Positions 8,480-16,174 of a stretch of DNA of 64,000 bases are shown in pieces; the stretch's first letter is position 1; every line of letters begins with the position of its first letter. Position numbers and translations under genes: made by a program. This DNA is from Pedobacter sp. SL55 (GTDB taxonomy: Bacteria; Bacteroidota; Bacteroidia; Sphingobacteriales; Sphingobacteriaceae), in NCBI RefSeq assembly GCF_026625705.1, contig NZ_CP113059.1, forward strand, positions 2,418,001 through 2,482,000, written 5' to 3'. The notes beneath the pieces were generated by a model. The model made no database searches. It was not told where the DNA came from and was given only the letters and a program-made list of their open reading frames with translations.

Positions 8480-8503
8480 GGCCAGTGAAAAAAATCACTG
8501 ACC
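8480..8503 (-). terminator. Terminator of the efflux operon
   Basis: A 9-bp stem (8480-8488 with 8495-8503, one G-U) is followed on the minus strand by a run of six U. It lies 30 bp after the emrB-like stop and faces the csbD terminator. Confidence 0.8.
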
Positions 8504-8533
8504 TCATGGTTATTGTGTGTAGGAGTATTAAAA

Positions 8534-10081
8534 TTAGTGTGCGTCTACTGGGATGTTAGTATTTTTCTTAAATTTCTGTAAGAACAACAAAGGAATAGAG
8601 CAAAGCATTACTGCACCTGCCACCCAATAAGCATCGCTATAAGTAAGTAACATGGTTTGTTTAATTACCGCACCTTCAATGGCTTTCATGGCCATTAATT
8701 TGGCATCTAAGAATGAAGCTCCTTTTGCCATAAAATTGTGCATCAAGCCATTTAGTCTTTCTGTAAATGCAGGATTTTGTTCATTCACATTTACTAACAA
8801 ATTGCTACGGTGAAATCCTTGGCGAACGTGGATTAAGGTAGTTAACGCAGCAATACCAAATGAGCCGCCCAATTGGCGCATCATGTTATTTAAACCAGAA
8901 CCTTGCCCAATTTCAGCACCTTTTAAATCTTGTATAGCCAAAGTGGTTAGCGGAACAAATAATAAAGCCATTCCAAAACCTCTAATTACCAATGGCCAGA
9001 AAAACTGATCTGTACCAGATGATAATGTAGATTTGCTCAACATGTGGCAGAAGACGAAGAATAAAATCATCCCGCCGGTAGCCATAATTTGAGCTGGTAC
9101 GCCTTTTTTAAGCATAATACCAATAAAAGGCATCATCGCAATGGTACAAATACCGCCAGCAATGAAAAGTTCTCCAGTTTGTAGTGGCGAAAAACCTAGC
9201 AAGTTCTGACAGAAAATTGGAAATACGAATACTGAACCGTACAAGCCAAATCCTAGCACAAAGGAGGTAATCATCCCAATGGAGAAACTTCTATGCCTCA
9301 TAATCTTGAAATTCACGATAGGATGATCGGTGCTCAATTCTCTCCAGATGAAAAGTAAAAGCCCAAATACCGAGGCTACCGCCAGGGCCGTAATGTAAGG
9401 CGTGGCAAACCAATCTTCGCTTTCGCCTTTTTCCAAAACAGTTTGTAAACTACCAATGGCAATGGCAAGCAGTACAATTCCCCACCAGTCGATAGGTGCA
9501 CCTTTGCCATCCTTAGGCGTTTCTCTAACAAACATATAGGTTAAATAAGCGGCTAGAATTCCTACTGGAATATTTACGTAGAAAATCCAAGGCCAGGTGG
9601 TAATTTCTAAGATATAACCACCAATGGTTGGTCCAATAGTTGGGCCAACAACGGCACCTAAACCGAATAGGGCAGTAGCAATACCTACATCTTCTCGCGG
9701 CCAAGTTTCAATCAAAATTGCTTGTGCAGTAGAAATTAAACCGCCACCAGCTAAACCTTGTAAAATACGGAAGGCTACCAGTTCCCATAAATTATCTGCA
9801 TTACCACAAAGAAATGAGGCAACGGTAAAGAGTATGATAGAAAATAAGAAATAATTTTTACGCCCAAATCTACTGCCTAACCAGCCCGACATGGGTAGAA
9901 TAATTACGTTGGCTACTGCGTAGCCTGTAGATAACCAGGCCACATCTTCTAGCGTGGCGCCCAAGTTACCTTGTATTTGTGGTAATGCTACGTTTACAAT
10001 GGTGGTATCAATGAGCTCTAATAGCGCTGCTGTGATTACCGTAATCGTGATTATCCATTTTTTTAAACCTACTTCGGCCAT
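8534..10081 (-). CDS. DHA2-family MFS drug efflux permease (EmrB/QacA type)
   Basis: This inner-membrane proton antiporter is the pump of a tripartite efflux system. The 515 residues contain about 14 hydrophobic segments. The N terminus has LELIDTTIVNVALPQIQGNL, the DHA2 motif D1, followed by GSRFGRKNYF (motif A) and GPTIGPTIGGY (motif C). The start at 10081 (MAEVGLKKW) is chosen because the in-frame extension to 10132 is translated from a palindromic intergenic repeat (LLPSFGGVGGGF) and carries no family signal. It follows hlyD by about 100 bp and is last in the tetR-tolC-hlyD operon. Confidence 0.93.
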   Translation of the reverse strand: MAEVGLKKWIITITVITAALLELIDTTIVNVALPQIQGNLGATLEDVAWLSTGYAVANVIILPMSGWLGSRFGRKNYFLFSIILFTVASFLCGNADNLWELVAFRILQGLAGGGLISTAQAILIETWPREDVGIATALFGLGAVVGPTIGPTIGGYILEITTWPWIFYVNIPVGILAAYLTYMFVRETPKDGKGAPIDWWGIVLLAIAIGSLQTVLEKGESEDWFATPYITALAVASVFGLLLFIWRELSTDHPIVNFKIMRHRSFSIGMITSFVLGFGLYGSVFVFPIFCQNLLGFSPLQTGELFIAGGICTIAMMPFIGIMLKKGVPAQIMATGGMILFFVFCHMLSKSTLSSGTDQFFWPLVIRGFGMALLFVPLTTLAIQDLKGAEIGQGSGLNNMMRQLGGSFGIAALTTLIHVRQGFHRSNLLVNVNEQNPAFTERLNGLMHNFMAKGASFLDAKLMAMKAIEGAVIKQTMLLTYSDAYWVAGAVMLCSIPLLFLQKFKKNTNIPVDAH

Positions 10082-10107
10082 TTTTTTGATCTTGAAGCCT
10101 CCCCCAA

Positions 10108-10171
10108 CCCCTCCAAAGGAGGGGAGAAGCATATTGTAAATTTACTCCAAATCTCCCTCCCTTTGGGAGGG
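10108..10171. repeat. Two inverted copies of a CCCTCC/GGAGGG palindrome
   Basis: Copy 1 is CCCCTCC-AAA-GGAGGGG (10108-10124). Copy 2 is CCCTCCC-TTT-GGGAGGG (10155-10171). Each has an adjacent G4/C4 tail, and the two tails point in opposite directions, as in paired REP elements. They fill the gap between the hlyD-like and emrB-like genes. Related copies occur at 12561, 29829 and 30696. Confidence 0.65.
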
Positions 10172-10184
10172 CAGGGGTGGGCTT

Positions 10185-11222
10185 TTATATAGCAACAGAT
10201 ACTTTTACACTCATTCCTGGGCGCAATTTCTCTAGTATAGTTTTATCCTTATTAATGATTTTGATTTTTACTGGCACTCTTTGTATAACTTTTACAAAGT
10301 TTCCTGTAGCATTATCTGGTGGTAATAACGAGCCTTTGGCTCCAGTAATAGGAGAGAAGTTGTATACTTCGCCTTCAATTTCTTGGTCTGGGTAAGCATC
10401 AACATCAATTTTTACTTTTTGCCCAGCGTGAATTTTCTCTAACTGCGTTTCTTTAAAATTGGCCGTTACGTAAATGCTGTTGTCATTAACGATAGAGAAT
10501 AACGATTGCCCTGCTTGTACCAACTGGCCTTTTTGCACACTTTTTTTACCAACAATACCTGTAGTTGGTGCTTTAATTTGTGTGTAAGAAAGTTGCAGTT
10601 TGGCAAAATCAACCTCGGCTTGGCGTTGGGTAACGCCAGAATTGCTCACATTTAATTGCGATTGCGTAGTACCCACTTGTTTTACAGCAGCATGATATTG
10701 ATCTACTGCTGCATCGTAAGCAGCTTGTGCAGTTTCTTTTTGTGCTTTGGCTTGGTCAAATGCTTGTCTAGTAATCGAACCATCTTTTACCAAGTTCTCA
10801 TATCTATCGTAATCTTTTTTGGCTAAATCTAATTTCACTCTAGCAGCTTCGATATTTGCTTTTGCGGTTGCCGTGTTAGCCGAAGTAGCAATAATTTGAG
10901 CTTGAGAAACGCCAACTCCTGCATTAGCACCAGATTGGCTAGCTTTTGCCTGTTCTAGTTTAATTTGATAATCGCTATCATCTAAAGTTACCAGCACGTC
11001 GCCTTGTTTCACTTCGGTGTTTTCTTCAAAATTGATGTCTTTTACATAACCGCTTACTCTTGCAATTACCGGACTAATATCGCCATCAATTTGAGCATCG
11101 TCTGTATCTACGTGTTTGCTGTAATAATTATATTGAGTGAAACCAAATATGGCTCCTATAACAATAAATGCTCCTAAAATAATAGGAATTACTTTGTTTT
11201 TCTTTTTTGTGGGCTGTGTCAT
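10185..11222 (-). CDS. HlyD/EmrA-family periplasmic adaptor
   Basis: This membrane-fusion protein links the MFS pump to the outer-membrane channel. It has 345 residues with one N-terminal membrane anchor (VIPIILGAFIVIGAIFGF, about residues 11-28). A lipoyl/barrel-sandwich half follows (DGDISPVIARVSGYV ... VTLDDSDY), then a long alpha-hairpin (about 85-190, Ala/Gln-rich). The second half (IKAPTTGIVGKKSV) and a beta-barrel come last. It begins 7 bp after the tolC-like stop, so the two are co-transcribed. Confidence 0.93.
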   Translation of the reverse strand: MTQPTKKKNKVIPIILGAFIVIGAIFGFTQYNYYSKHVDTDDAQIDGDISPVIARVSGYVKDINFEENTEVKQGDVLVTLDDSDYQIKLEQAKASQSGANAGVGVSQAQIIATSANTATAKANIEAARVKLDLAKKDYDRYENLVKDGSITRQAFDQAKAQKETAQAAYDAAVDQYHAAVKQVGTTQSQLNVSNSGVTQRQAEVDFAKLQLSYTQIKAPTTGIVGKKSVQKGQLVQAGQSLFSIVNDNSIYVTANFKETQLEKIHAGQKVKIDVDAYPDQEIEGEVYNFSPITGAKGSLLPPDNATGNFVKVIQRVPVKIKIINKDKTILEKLRPGMSVKVSVAI

Positions 11223-11229
11223 GTTATGT

Positions 11230-12594
11230 TTAGTTGTATTGTGTAATTTTTCCTGTTGACTTTAACAAGGTGTAATAAGCTAATTGTGCATCGGCCTTGG
11301 CTAGTTCTAAATTAATTTTAGCTTGGTACAATAAGGTTTCTGCATCAATTCTATCTGTTGCAGAAGCAATGTTGTTTTGATATTTCGACTCTAATAACCT
11401 ATCATTTTCTGTAGCTTGGGCAATAGAAGTTTCTAGTACGTTGATTTTTTGAACGGCCAATTGATAGTTTTGGTAATTTCTGTTCAATTCGGTTTTTACA
11501 TTATCCGTAAAAATTTCTTTTTGCGTATCTATTTCCAATTGTTGCACTTTGGCTTCGGCAACTTTGTTTTTGTTGGTCCATAAAGAGCCTATGTTCCAAG
11601 AAACAGTAGCACCTAAAGTAATTGGCATTACAAATTGTTGGTTGCTAGGGATGAAATTTCCACTTGGATTAACATAGTACAAATTTGCACCTAAACCTAC
11701 CGTAGGCCTTGTATTAGCTTGAATAGATTTGATATTATAATCTGCTGCTTTATGTTGTAAATCGAACTGCTGTAATTCTTGTCTGGTGGATAAAGCAGTA
11801 GTTAAATATTCAGAGAAAGAAGTTAATTGTGGTAATGCCGCATCAGCTTCTTTAATTTCGATATCTGTATTTTCTGCTAAACCTAGAAGTACATCAAGAT
11901 TGTAATTAATTACCTTTCTATTACTCTCGATCTCTAGATCAGTTAAAGAAACATTGGCCTGTTGTAATTGAAACCTCAATACATCATTTTTGGTTACCAA
12001 GCCTTGTTCGTAAAACCGTTGTGCTTGTTTCAACTGTTTAGCAATAGCAGCCAAGTTTTGTGCTACCACTTTTTTGCTTTGCAACAATTTGTACAGCGAG
12101 AAATATCCATTTACAACAGCGTAGCTTACTTCTTCTTTGTTTTTGTCGGCATCTAATAAAGCAATTTCTTTCAAAAGCTTAGTAGATTCTTGTGCATATT
12201 TCAGCTTACCGCCGCCGTAAACTAATTCTTGTACGGCTGCTGTTCCAACAAAAGCATCTGCTCTTTTGGGTAAGTTAATAGGATTTCCTTCGCCAATTTT
12301 TAAGGTATTTGTAGGGATTTCGGCATGGTTATACATGAAGCTTGCAGTAGCGCTTGGTAAGGCATTATCCTTAACTACGGCTAATTTGGCAACGGCTTCA
12401 TCTATTTTTTGTTGAGATAGTTTTAGGTTCTTGCTATTGGCAATGCCTAAATCTATCGCCTCTTGTAGGCTTAATTGCTTAACATTTTGTGCGTGTAAAG
12501 CTGTAGGAATAAAAAACAAACTCAGTAAAAACAGCTTGAGTTTTACCGAGAAATTAAAATCCCCTTTAGGGGAATTAGGGGTTATTGGTATCAT
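11230..12594 (-). CDS. TolC-family outer-membrane efflux protein
   Basis: This 454-residue outer-membrane channel has a signal peptide (KLKLFLLSLFFIPTALHAQ), then two OEP repeats with long coiled segments (LSLQEAIDLGIANSKNLKLS start). The ATG at 12594 overlaps the tetR stop as ATGA. The leader before the signal peptide (MIPITPNSPKGDFNF) is encoded by a CCCCT-TT-AGGGG palindrome (12561-12572). This means the repeat inserted at, or was recruited into, the 5' end. No alternative ATG, GTG or TTG lies between it and the signal peptide. Confidence 0.92.
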   Translation of the reverse strand: MIPITPNSPKGDFNFSVKLKLFLLSLFFIPTALHAQNVKQLSLQEAIDLGIANSKNLKLSQQKIDEAVAKLAVVKDNALPSATASFMYNHAEIPTNTLKIGEGNPINLPKRADAFVGTAAVQELVYGGGKLKYAQESTKLLKEIALLDADKNKEEVSYAVVNGYFSLYKLLQSKKVVAQNLAAIAKQLKQAQRFYEQGLVTKNDVLRFQLQQANVSLTDLEIESNRKVINYNLDVLLGLAENTDIEIKEADAALPQLTSFSEYLTTALSTRQELQQFDLQHKAADYNIKSIQANTRPTVGLGANLYYVNPSGNFIPSNQQFVMPITLGATVSWNIGSLWTNKNKVAEAKVQQLEIDTQKEIFTDNVKTELNRNYQNYQLAVQKINVLETSIAQATENDRLLESKYQNNIASATDRIDAETLLYQAKINLELAKADAQLAYYTLLKSTGKITQYN

Positions 12595-13214
12595 TGTTTG
12601 GGTGTTAAATGCGTAAGTATCATGTCTTGCAGGTGAGCAATCAATCGTGTTTTAATTACTTCTCTGTCTTTTTCGTTATCTAAATCATAGCTGCTGTCTG
12701 GAGAAACTTTATTAGGCGATGTGGTGACCATGGAGATCGTACCCATCACGCTCACAATCGTCATTCTAATATCTACCTCTCTAAAATCGCCACAAGCTAT
12801 TCCTTCTTTAATAATGTCTTCGATCACCAGTAGGTTCTGTCCCATGGCGCCTTTAATCTGATCAAAAACTTCGGGACGGAGAGAAAGTGAAAGCTCTCTG
12901 TACATCATTTTATGGAAATTTGCATTGCTCAAAATACGCGTTGCATATTTCTCAATCACTTTCATTAATTTTTCTTTGGCAGGGATATTTTCTTCCTTAA
13001 TTTGGTTCAATTGCGATTTGAAACCCATAACCCGCTCTTCCAAAATCTCTTTGAAAACGCCCATTTTACTTCCAAAATAGTAGTTAATCATGGCCATGTT
13101 TGCGCCAGATTCGGCTGCAATTTGACGGGTAGAAGTCCCTTCGAAGCCATTTTCGCAAAACAGCTTTTCGGCGGCTAGCAGTATATCGGTCTTTTTATCG
13201 GTTTTTTCCATCAT
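12591..13214 (-). CDS. TetR-family repressor of the efflux operon
   Basis: This 207-residue regulator has an N-terminal TetR helix-turn-helix (ILLAAEKLFCENGFEGTSTR, then ANMAMINYYFGSKMGVFKEI). A helical ligand-binding domain follows. It is the first gene of the operon and its stop overlaps tolC. The 22-bp perfect palindrome at 13235-13256, 20 bp upstream of the start, is its likely operator, so it should repress itself and the pump until an inducer binds. Confidence 0.92.
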   Translation of the reverse strand: MMEKTDKKTDILLAAEKLFCENGFEGTSTRQIAAESGANMAMINYYFGSKMGVFKEILEERVMGFKSQLNQIKEENIPAKEKLMKVIEKYATRILSNANFHKMMYRELSLSLRPEVFDQIKGAMGQNLLVIEDIIKEGIACGDFREVDIRMTIVSVMGTISMVTTSPNKVSPDSSYDLDNEKDREVIKTRLIAHLQDMILTHLTPKQ

Positions 13215-13234
13215 TTATTTTTTGATGGCACAAA

Positions 13235-13256
13235 TTTAATCAATCGATTGATTAAA
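13235..13256. promoter_or_regulatory. Palindromic operator for the TetR regulator
   Basis: This is a perfect 22-bp palindrome with half-site TTTAATCAATC. AATATTTG, 7 of 8 to the Bacteroidota -7 element on the minus strand, lies just upstream. A repressor bound here would cover the transcription start of tetR-tolC-hlyD-emrB. Confidence 0.75.
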
Positions 13257-13312
13257 ATACAAATATTTTTATTTTGGTTTACAATTGGATGATAAATGGA
13301 TTGGTATAACAA

Positions 13313-13909
13313 TTACCTAAATTTATCTTTCTCCCAGCTTAGTGGATTGTTTTGTATGTAATTGGAGATATTTTGATAGGCATTTTCATCGCGAATAATG
13401 TGTTCATAATAATTACGTTGCCAGATATTTTTGATGTCATAATTTTTGATGAACCATTTGGTAACGCCAATTTTAAAACCGCGAACAATGGAACCAACGG
13501 TTCGTGACGTGCCATGCGGTAGGGGCGAAACATTTTTCGCCCGATTACCCGAAACATTTTTCGCCCCATTATGCAAAATGTTTTTTTCATCATAATCGGA
13601 CAAATGATGATTTGCGAAGGACAAATGATGATTTGTCCCTACGGGAGGTGCGGTAATTTAAACGATACCATGAATATGATTGGGCATCACAACAAAATCA
13701 TGCAAAACAACATTCGTGAAATGTTCGGATATTGAAAACCAACACGTTTCTGCCTGTTTACCCGCATTGCTCAACGTCATTTTACCATTAACGATTTTGC
13801 CAAAACGATGAATTCTATCCTGACAACAAATCGTGATAAAATACAGTCCTTCTTTAGAATAGTCGTAACCTCGCAATCTGATGGATTGCCTGTTAAATTG
13901 ATAATGCAT
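13313..13909 (-). pseudogene. REP-associated tyrosine transposase (RAYT, Y1 HUH), interrupted by a stop
   Basis: The N-terminal 83 residues (MHYQFNRQSIRLRGYDYSKE ... MPNHIHGIV) carry the HUH histidines (HIH). An in-frame TAA at 13658-13660 follows. The same frame continues with ITAPPVG and ends with NIWQRNYYEHIIRDENAYQN, the region with the catalytic tyrosine. The stop thus separates the metal site from the nucleophile. Intact relatives have Ile or a similar residue where the stop is (GIxIITAPPVG). The linker between the halves is encoded by four palindromic repeat units. A second reading frame overlaps the 3' half but has no family signal. No RAYT-type terminal IRs were identified. Confidence 0.8.
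13522..13638. repeat. Two pairs of palindromic repeats inside the transposase gene
   Basis: GGGCGAAACATTTTTCGCCC-like units lie at 13522-13542 and 13548-13567. Units built on GGACAAATGATGATTTGTCC lie at 13599-13615 (3' end degenerate) and 13619-13638. Each is an imperfect or perfect palindrome, and the open reading frame passes through all four. Confidence 0.8.
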
Positions 13910-13961
13910 TTTGTTTTAGGTAGATGTAGTAATTAAAAATAACAAAAACCTATAAAAACAA

Positions 13962-13990
13962 AAAACGCCACTGGAATGCAGTGGCGTTTT
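13962..13990 (-). terminator. Terminator of the M28 peptidase gene
   Basis: A perfect 12-bp stem (13962-13973 with 13979-13990) has a GAATG loop and flanking A/T runs on both sides. It lies 22 bp after the peptidase stop and may act in both directions. Confidence 0.85.
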
Positions 13991-14012
13991 AAATATTTAT
14001 TCAATCTACTTG

Positions 14013-15719
14013 TTACTTGCCTAATTGCTCTAAATATGCTTGAGTTTGCTTTTCTATAGCCAGTGTTGCCACCTTAATGCTAGAACCTACACGAGTAGTT
14101 TGTGGGTTAACCGCTAACTTCCCAATGGTAGCCAGTGCATCTACATACCATTTGCCCCAAACCTCAATGATATGCTTTTCATCGTTTGCAGGTTTACCTT
14201 CGGCAATTGCCTTTTTACTCAGTTCAAATTCAGTTTTTAAGCGAGTTAAAGCATCTTCCTTAATTTGGGTTACCGTAGCCGACGCTGTATTCTCATCAGC
14301 GGTAATTAAAGTATAGGCTGCGGTTAAGGCGCTTACACCAACGTTCTTCATTGTTTTTGGAGAAACCTTGTCAATTCTATCATTATCGGTATGGTAAAAA
14401 ACATCCGTAAAATGCCACATCAATAAACCTGGTATTTTATTTTGCAGAAATGGCGTATGGTCGCTACCACCTTCAAAGGGGTTAAATTTTACCGTCCAAT
14501 TGGCAAATTTGCCTTGCGCTTTGCAAATGTCAAATACAAAATCGTTAAAATAATGCGGGAACAAATCTTTCTCTTTTACATCGCCAGCGCCCCATTCAGA
14601 GTGTTTATCTTCGCCTCTGGTCCAAATGGCAGAAGGGTCTGGCATTTTTTCTAATAAGAAAGTTCCACCTGTTTTTTCGGTGTCTTCGCCAACCATGTCT
14701 AAACTCATTCCCCACAAAATGCCTTTGGCACGAGTGCTATCTTCTACTATGTATCTACGTGTAGAAGTAATTTCATCGCCCCATAAAAAAGTTAAACTAC
14801 GTTGAGGTTTTAGCTTGCCATTTTTAACGAGTTGTGCGGTTAAGCGAGCCATTTCGGCCAAAGTACCCACACCCGATGCGTTATCATTTGCGCCAGGTTC
14901 TTGTACGTGAGCGCTGTAAACAAAGCGCTCTTGTGGTTTTATACTGCCACGAACATTAGCCACAATGGTTAATTCTTCTGCGGGATAGGTTTTAGTAGTG
15001 ATATTTACTTTTAATTCCACTTTACCTTTCAAGCAAGCTTCTTTTAAACGCTCTTTCGATGCGTAAGATAAAAACAAAACCCATATACCCGCATTTGGTT
15101 GCATAGCACTAAACTGAATGGAAGTGGTATGTTTAGTAGGTTGATTATAGCTTGGAAGCGTAAAGCCCAAAACACCAACAGCACCAGCTTTGGCTGCAAA
15201 GCTTGCTAAACGTTGCGCAGGTAGCTCTCCAAAAACAATTTTTCCTTTCAAATCTTTGCCAGCTAGGTCCTCTTTGCTAGCTTTATTGATAAAAATAACT
15301 TCGGCAGTTACGCCTTCGGCAGGGGTAGAAACACAGTTAATTGGGATCATGTTTCTATTGGTTTTAAAAGATTGCAGTGGCATACTTTCTCCAACAATAC
15401 TGATGTTTGCATCTACAGGCTCCCAAGCATCGTTTTTCATCTTTCTTTTTTCGATGCGGTAGGTTAGGGGCGCTTCAAATTCATCTTTGCTTTGCAGTAC
15501 GTAACCTGCCTTTTTCAAAATTTCTTCTACTCGGTAAATACTGGCATCAAAGCCCTTATTCCCCGGCAAACGGAAAAATTGCTCCACAAATGCGGTTGTG
15601 GTAAAAGCATTCTTTTCGTTAAAACCAGTTCTGGTTAACTTAAAATATTGTTCTTTTTGGCTTTGTGCTGTAGCATTTAAAGTTACTGCAGTCAATACAA
15701 TAAAAAGTAGTTTTTTCAT
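14013..15719 (-). CDS. Secreted M28-family zinc aminopeptidase
   Basis: This 568-residue exported peptidase has a Sec signal peptide (MKKLLFIVLTAVTLNATAQ). A PA-like insert occupies about residues 120-240. The M28 catalytic domain has FVYSAHVQEPGANDNASGVG (metal His and Asp), WGDEITSTRR (catalytic Glu region), DMVGED and GGSDHTPF (last metal His). Start 15719 is preferred because it places the signal peptide at the N terminus; the in-frame extension to 15740 adds MRSTTLN. It is monocistronic, with its own terminator. Confidence 0.92.
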   Translation of the reverse strand: MKKLLFIVLTAVTLNATAQSQKEQYFKLTRTGFNEKNAFTTTAFVEQFFRLPGNKGFDASIYRVEEILKKAGYVLQSKDEFEAPLTYRIEKRKMKNDAWEPVDANISIVGESMPLQSFKTNRNMIPINCVSTPAEGVTAEVIFINKASKEDLAGKDLKGKIVFGELPAQRLASFAAKAGAVGVLGFTLPSYNQPTKHTTSIQFSAMQPNAGIWVLFLSYASKERLKEACLKGKVELKVNITTKTYPAEELTIVANVRGSIKPQERFVYSAHVQEPGANDNASGVGTLAEMARLTAQLVKNGKLKPQRSLTFLWGDEITSTRRYIVEDSTRAKGILWGMSLDMVGEDTEKTGGTFLLEKMPDPSAIWTRGEDKHSEWGAGDVKEKDLFPHYFNDFVFDICKAQGKFANWTVKFNPFEGGSDHTPFLQNKIPGLLMWHFTDVFYHTDNDRIDKVSPKTMKNVGVSALTAAYTLITADENTASATVTQIKEDALTRLKTEFELSKKAIAEGKPANDEKHIIEVWGKWYVDALATIGKLAVNPQTTRVGSSIKVATLAIEKQTQAYLEQLGK

Positions 15720-15740
15720 GTTTAATGTTGTAGAGCGCAA

Positions 15741-16174
15741 AAGTAACTAATAATCAAACTCCAAGAATTAATAATCAAAAAATATATAGCTGTTTACAAA
15801 AAGATATGAAAAGCAAGGGCAATGCTACTATTAAAAAATAGTCCCGCTATGCGCTACAAGTTTTTCAATAGTCTTCGACAAGCTCAGACTGACATTGAAA
15901 ACGCTTTTCGCTGCTATCGGGTTTAGTTGGCAGGTATTTTGCACAGGTTTACGTTTTATAAACCTGATGGCAATGGAAAGCCCGCAAACGAGGCACGAGT
16001 GCGGACTTGTAATGTACAGCAGGACTTGCTTAAATAGTAATGCGTATTTTGCTTTTCAAAAAGATAAACCAAATAGCTAAATCATTAAAAATTACGCGTA
16101 CTAATGAGCCAAACATCTAACAAACTAAACAATTAACCATCCAAATTGATATTTTTGTTTATAAATTACATCCC
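15741..16174. repeat. Gene-free 434-bp region with a degenerate intergenic repeat
   Basis: No gene is supported here. 15841-15901 starts GTCCCGCTATGCGCTACAAG. It contains a nested hairpin: TTTTCAAT (15862-15869) pairs with ATTGAAAA (15894-15901) and encloses AGTCT/AGACT arms. CGCTGCTATCGGG and TTAGTTGGCA follow. The same succession of blocks recurs in altered form at 46729-46800, which suggests a dispersed non-coding repeat. The last 100 bp are AT-rich and must hold the promoter of the AsmA-like gene. Confidence 0.55.

Noticed and set aside
10082..10132. N-terminal extension of the MFS permease (LLPSFGGVGGGF)
   Set aside because: It is translation of a palindromic intergenic repeat; the family sequence begins at MAEVGLKKW (10081).
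13339..13593. Separate 84-residue ORF inside the transposase region
   Set aside because: It overlaps the transposase in another frame, is built largely on the palindromic repeats and shows no family signal.
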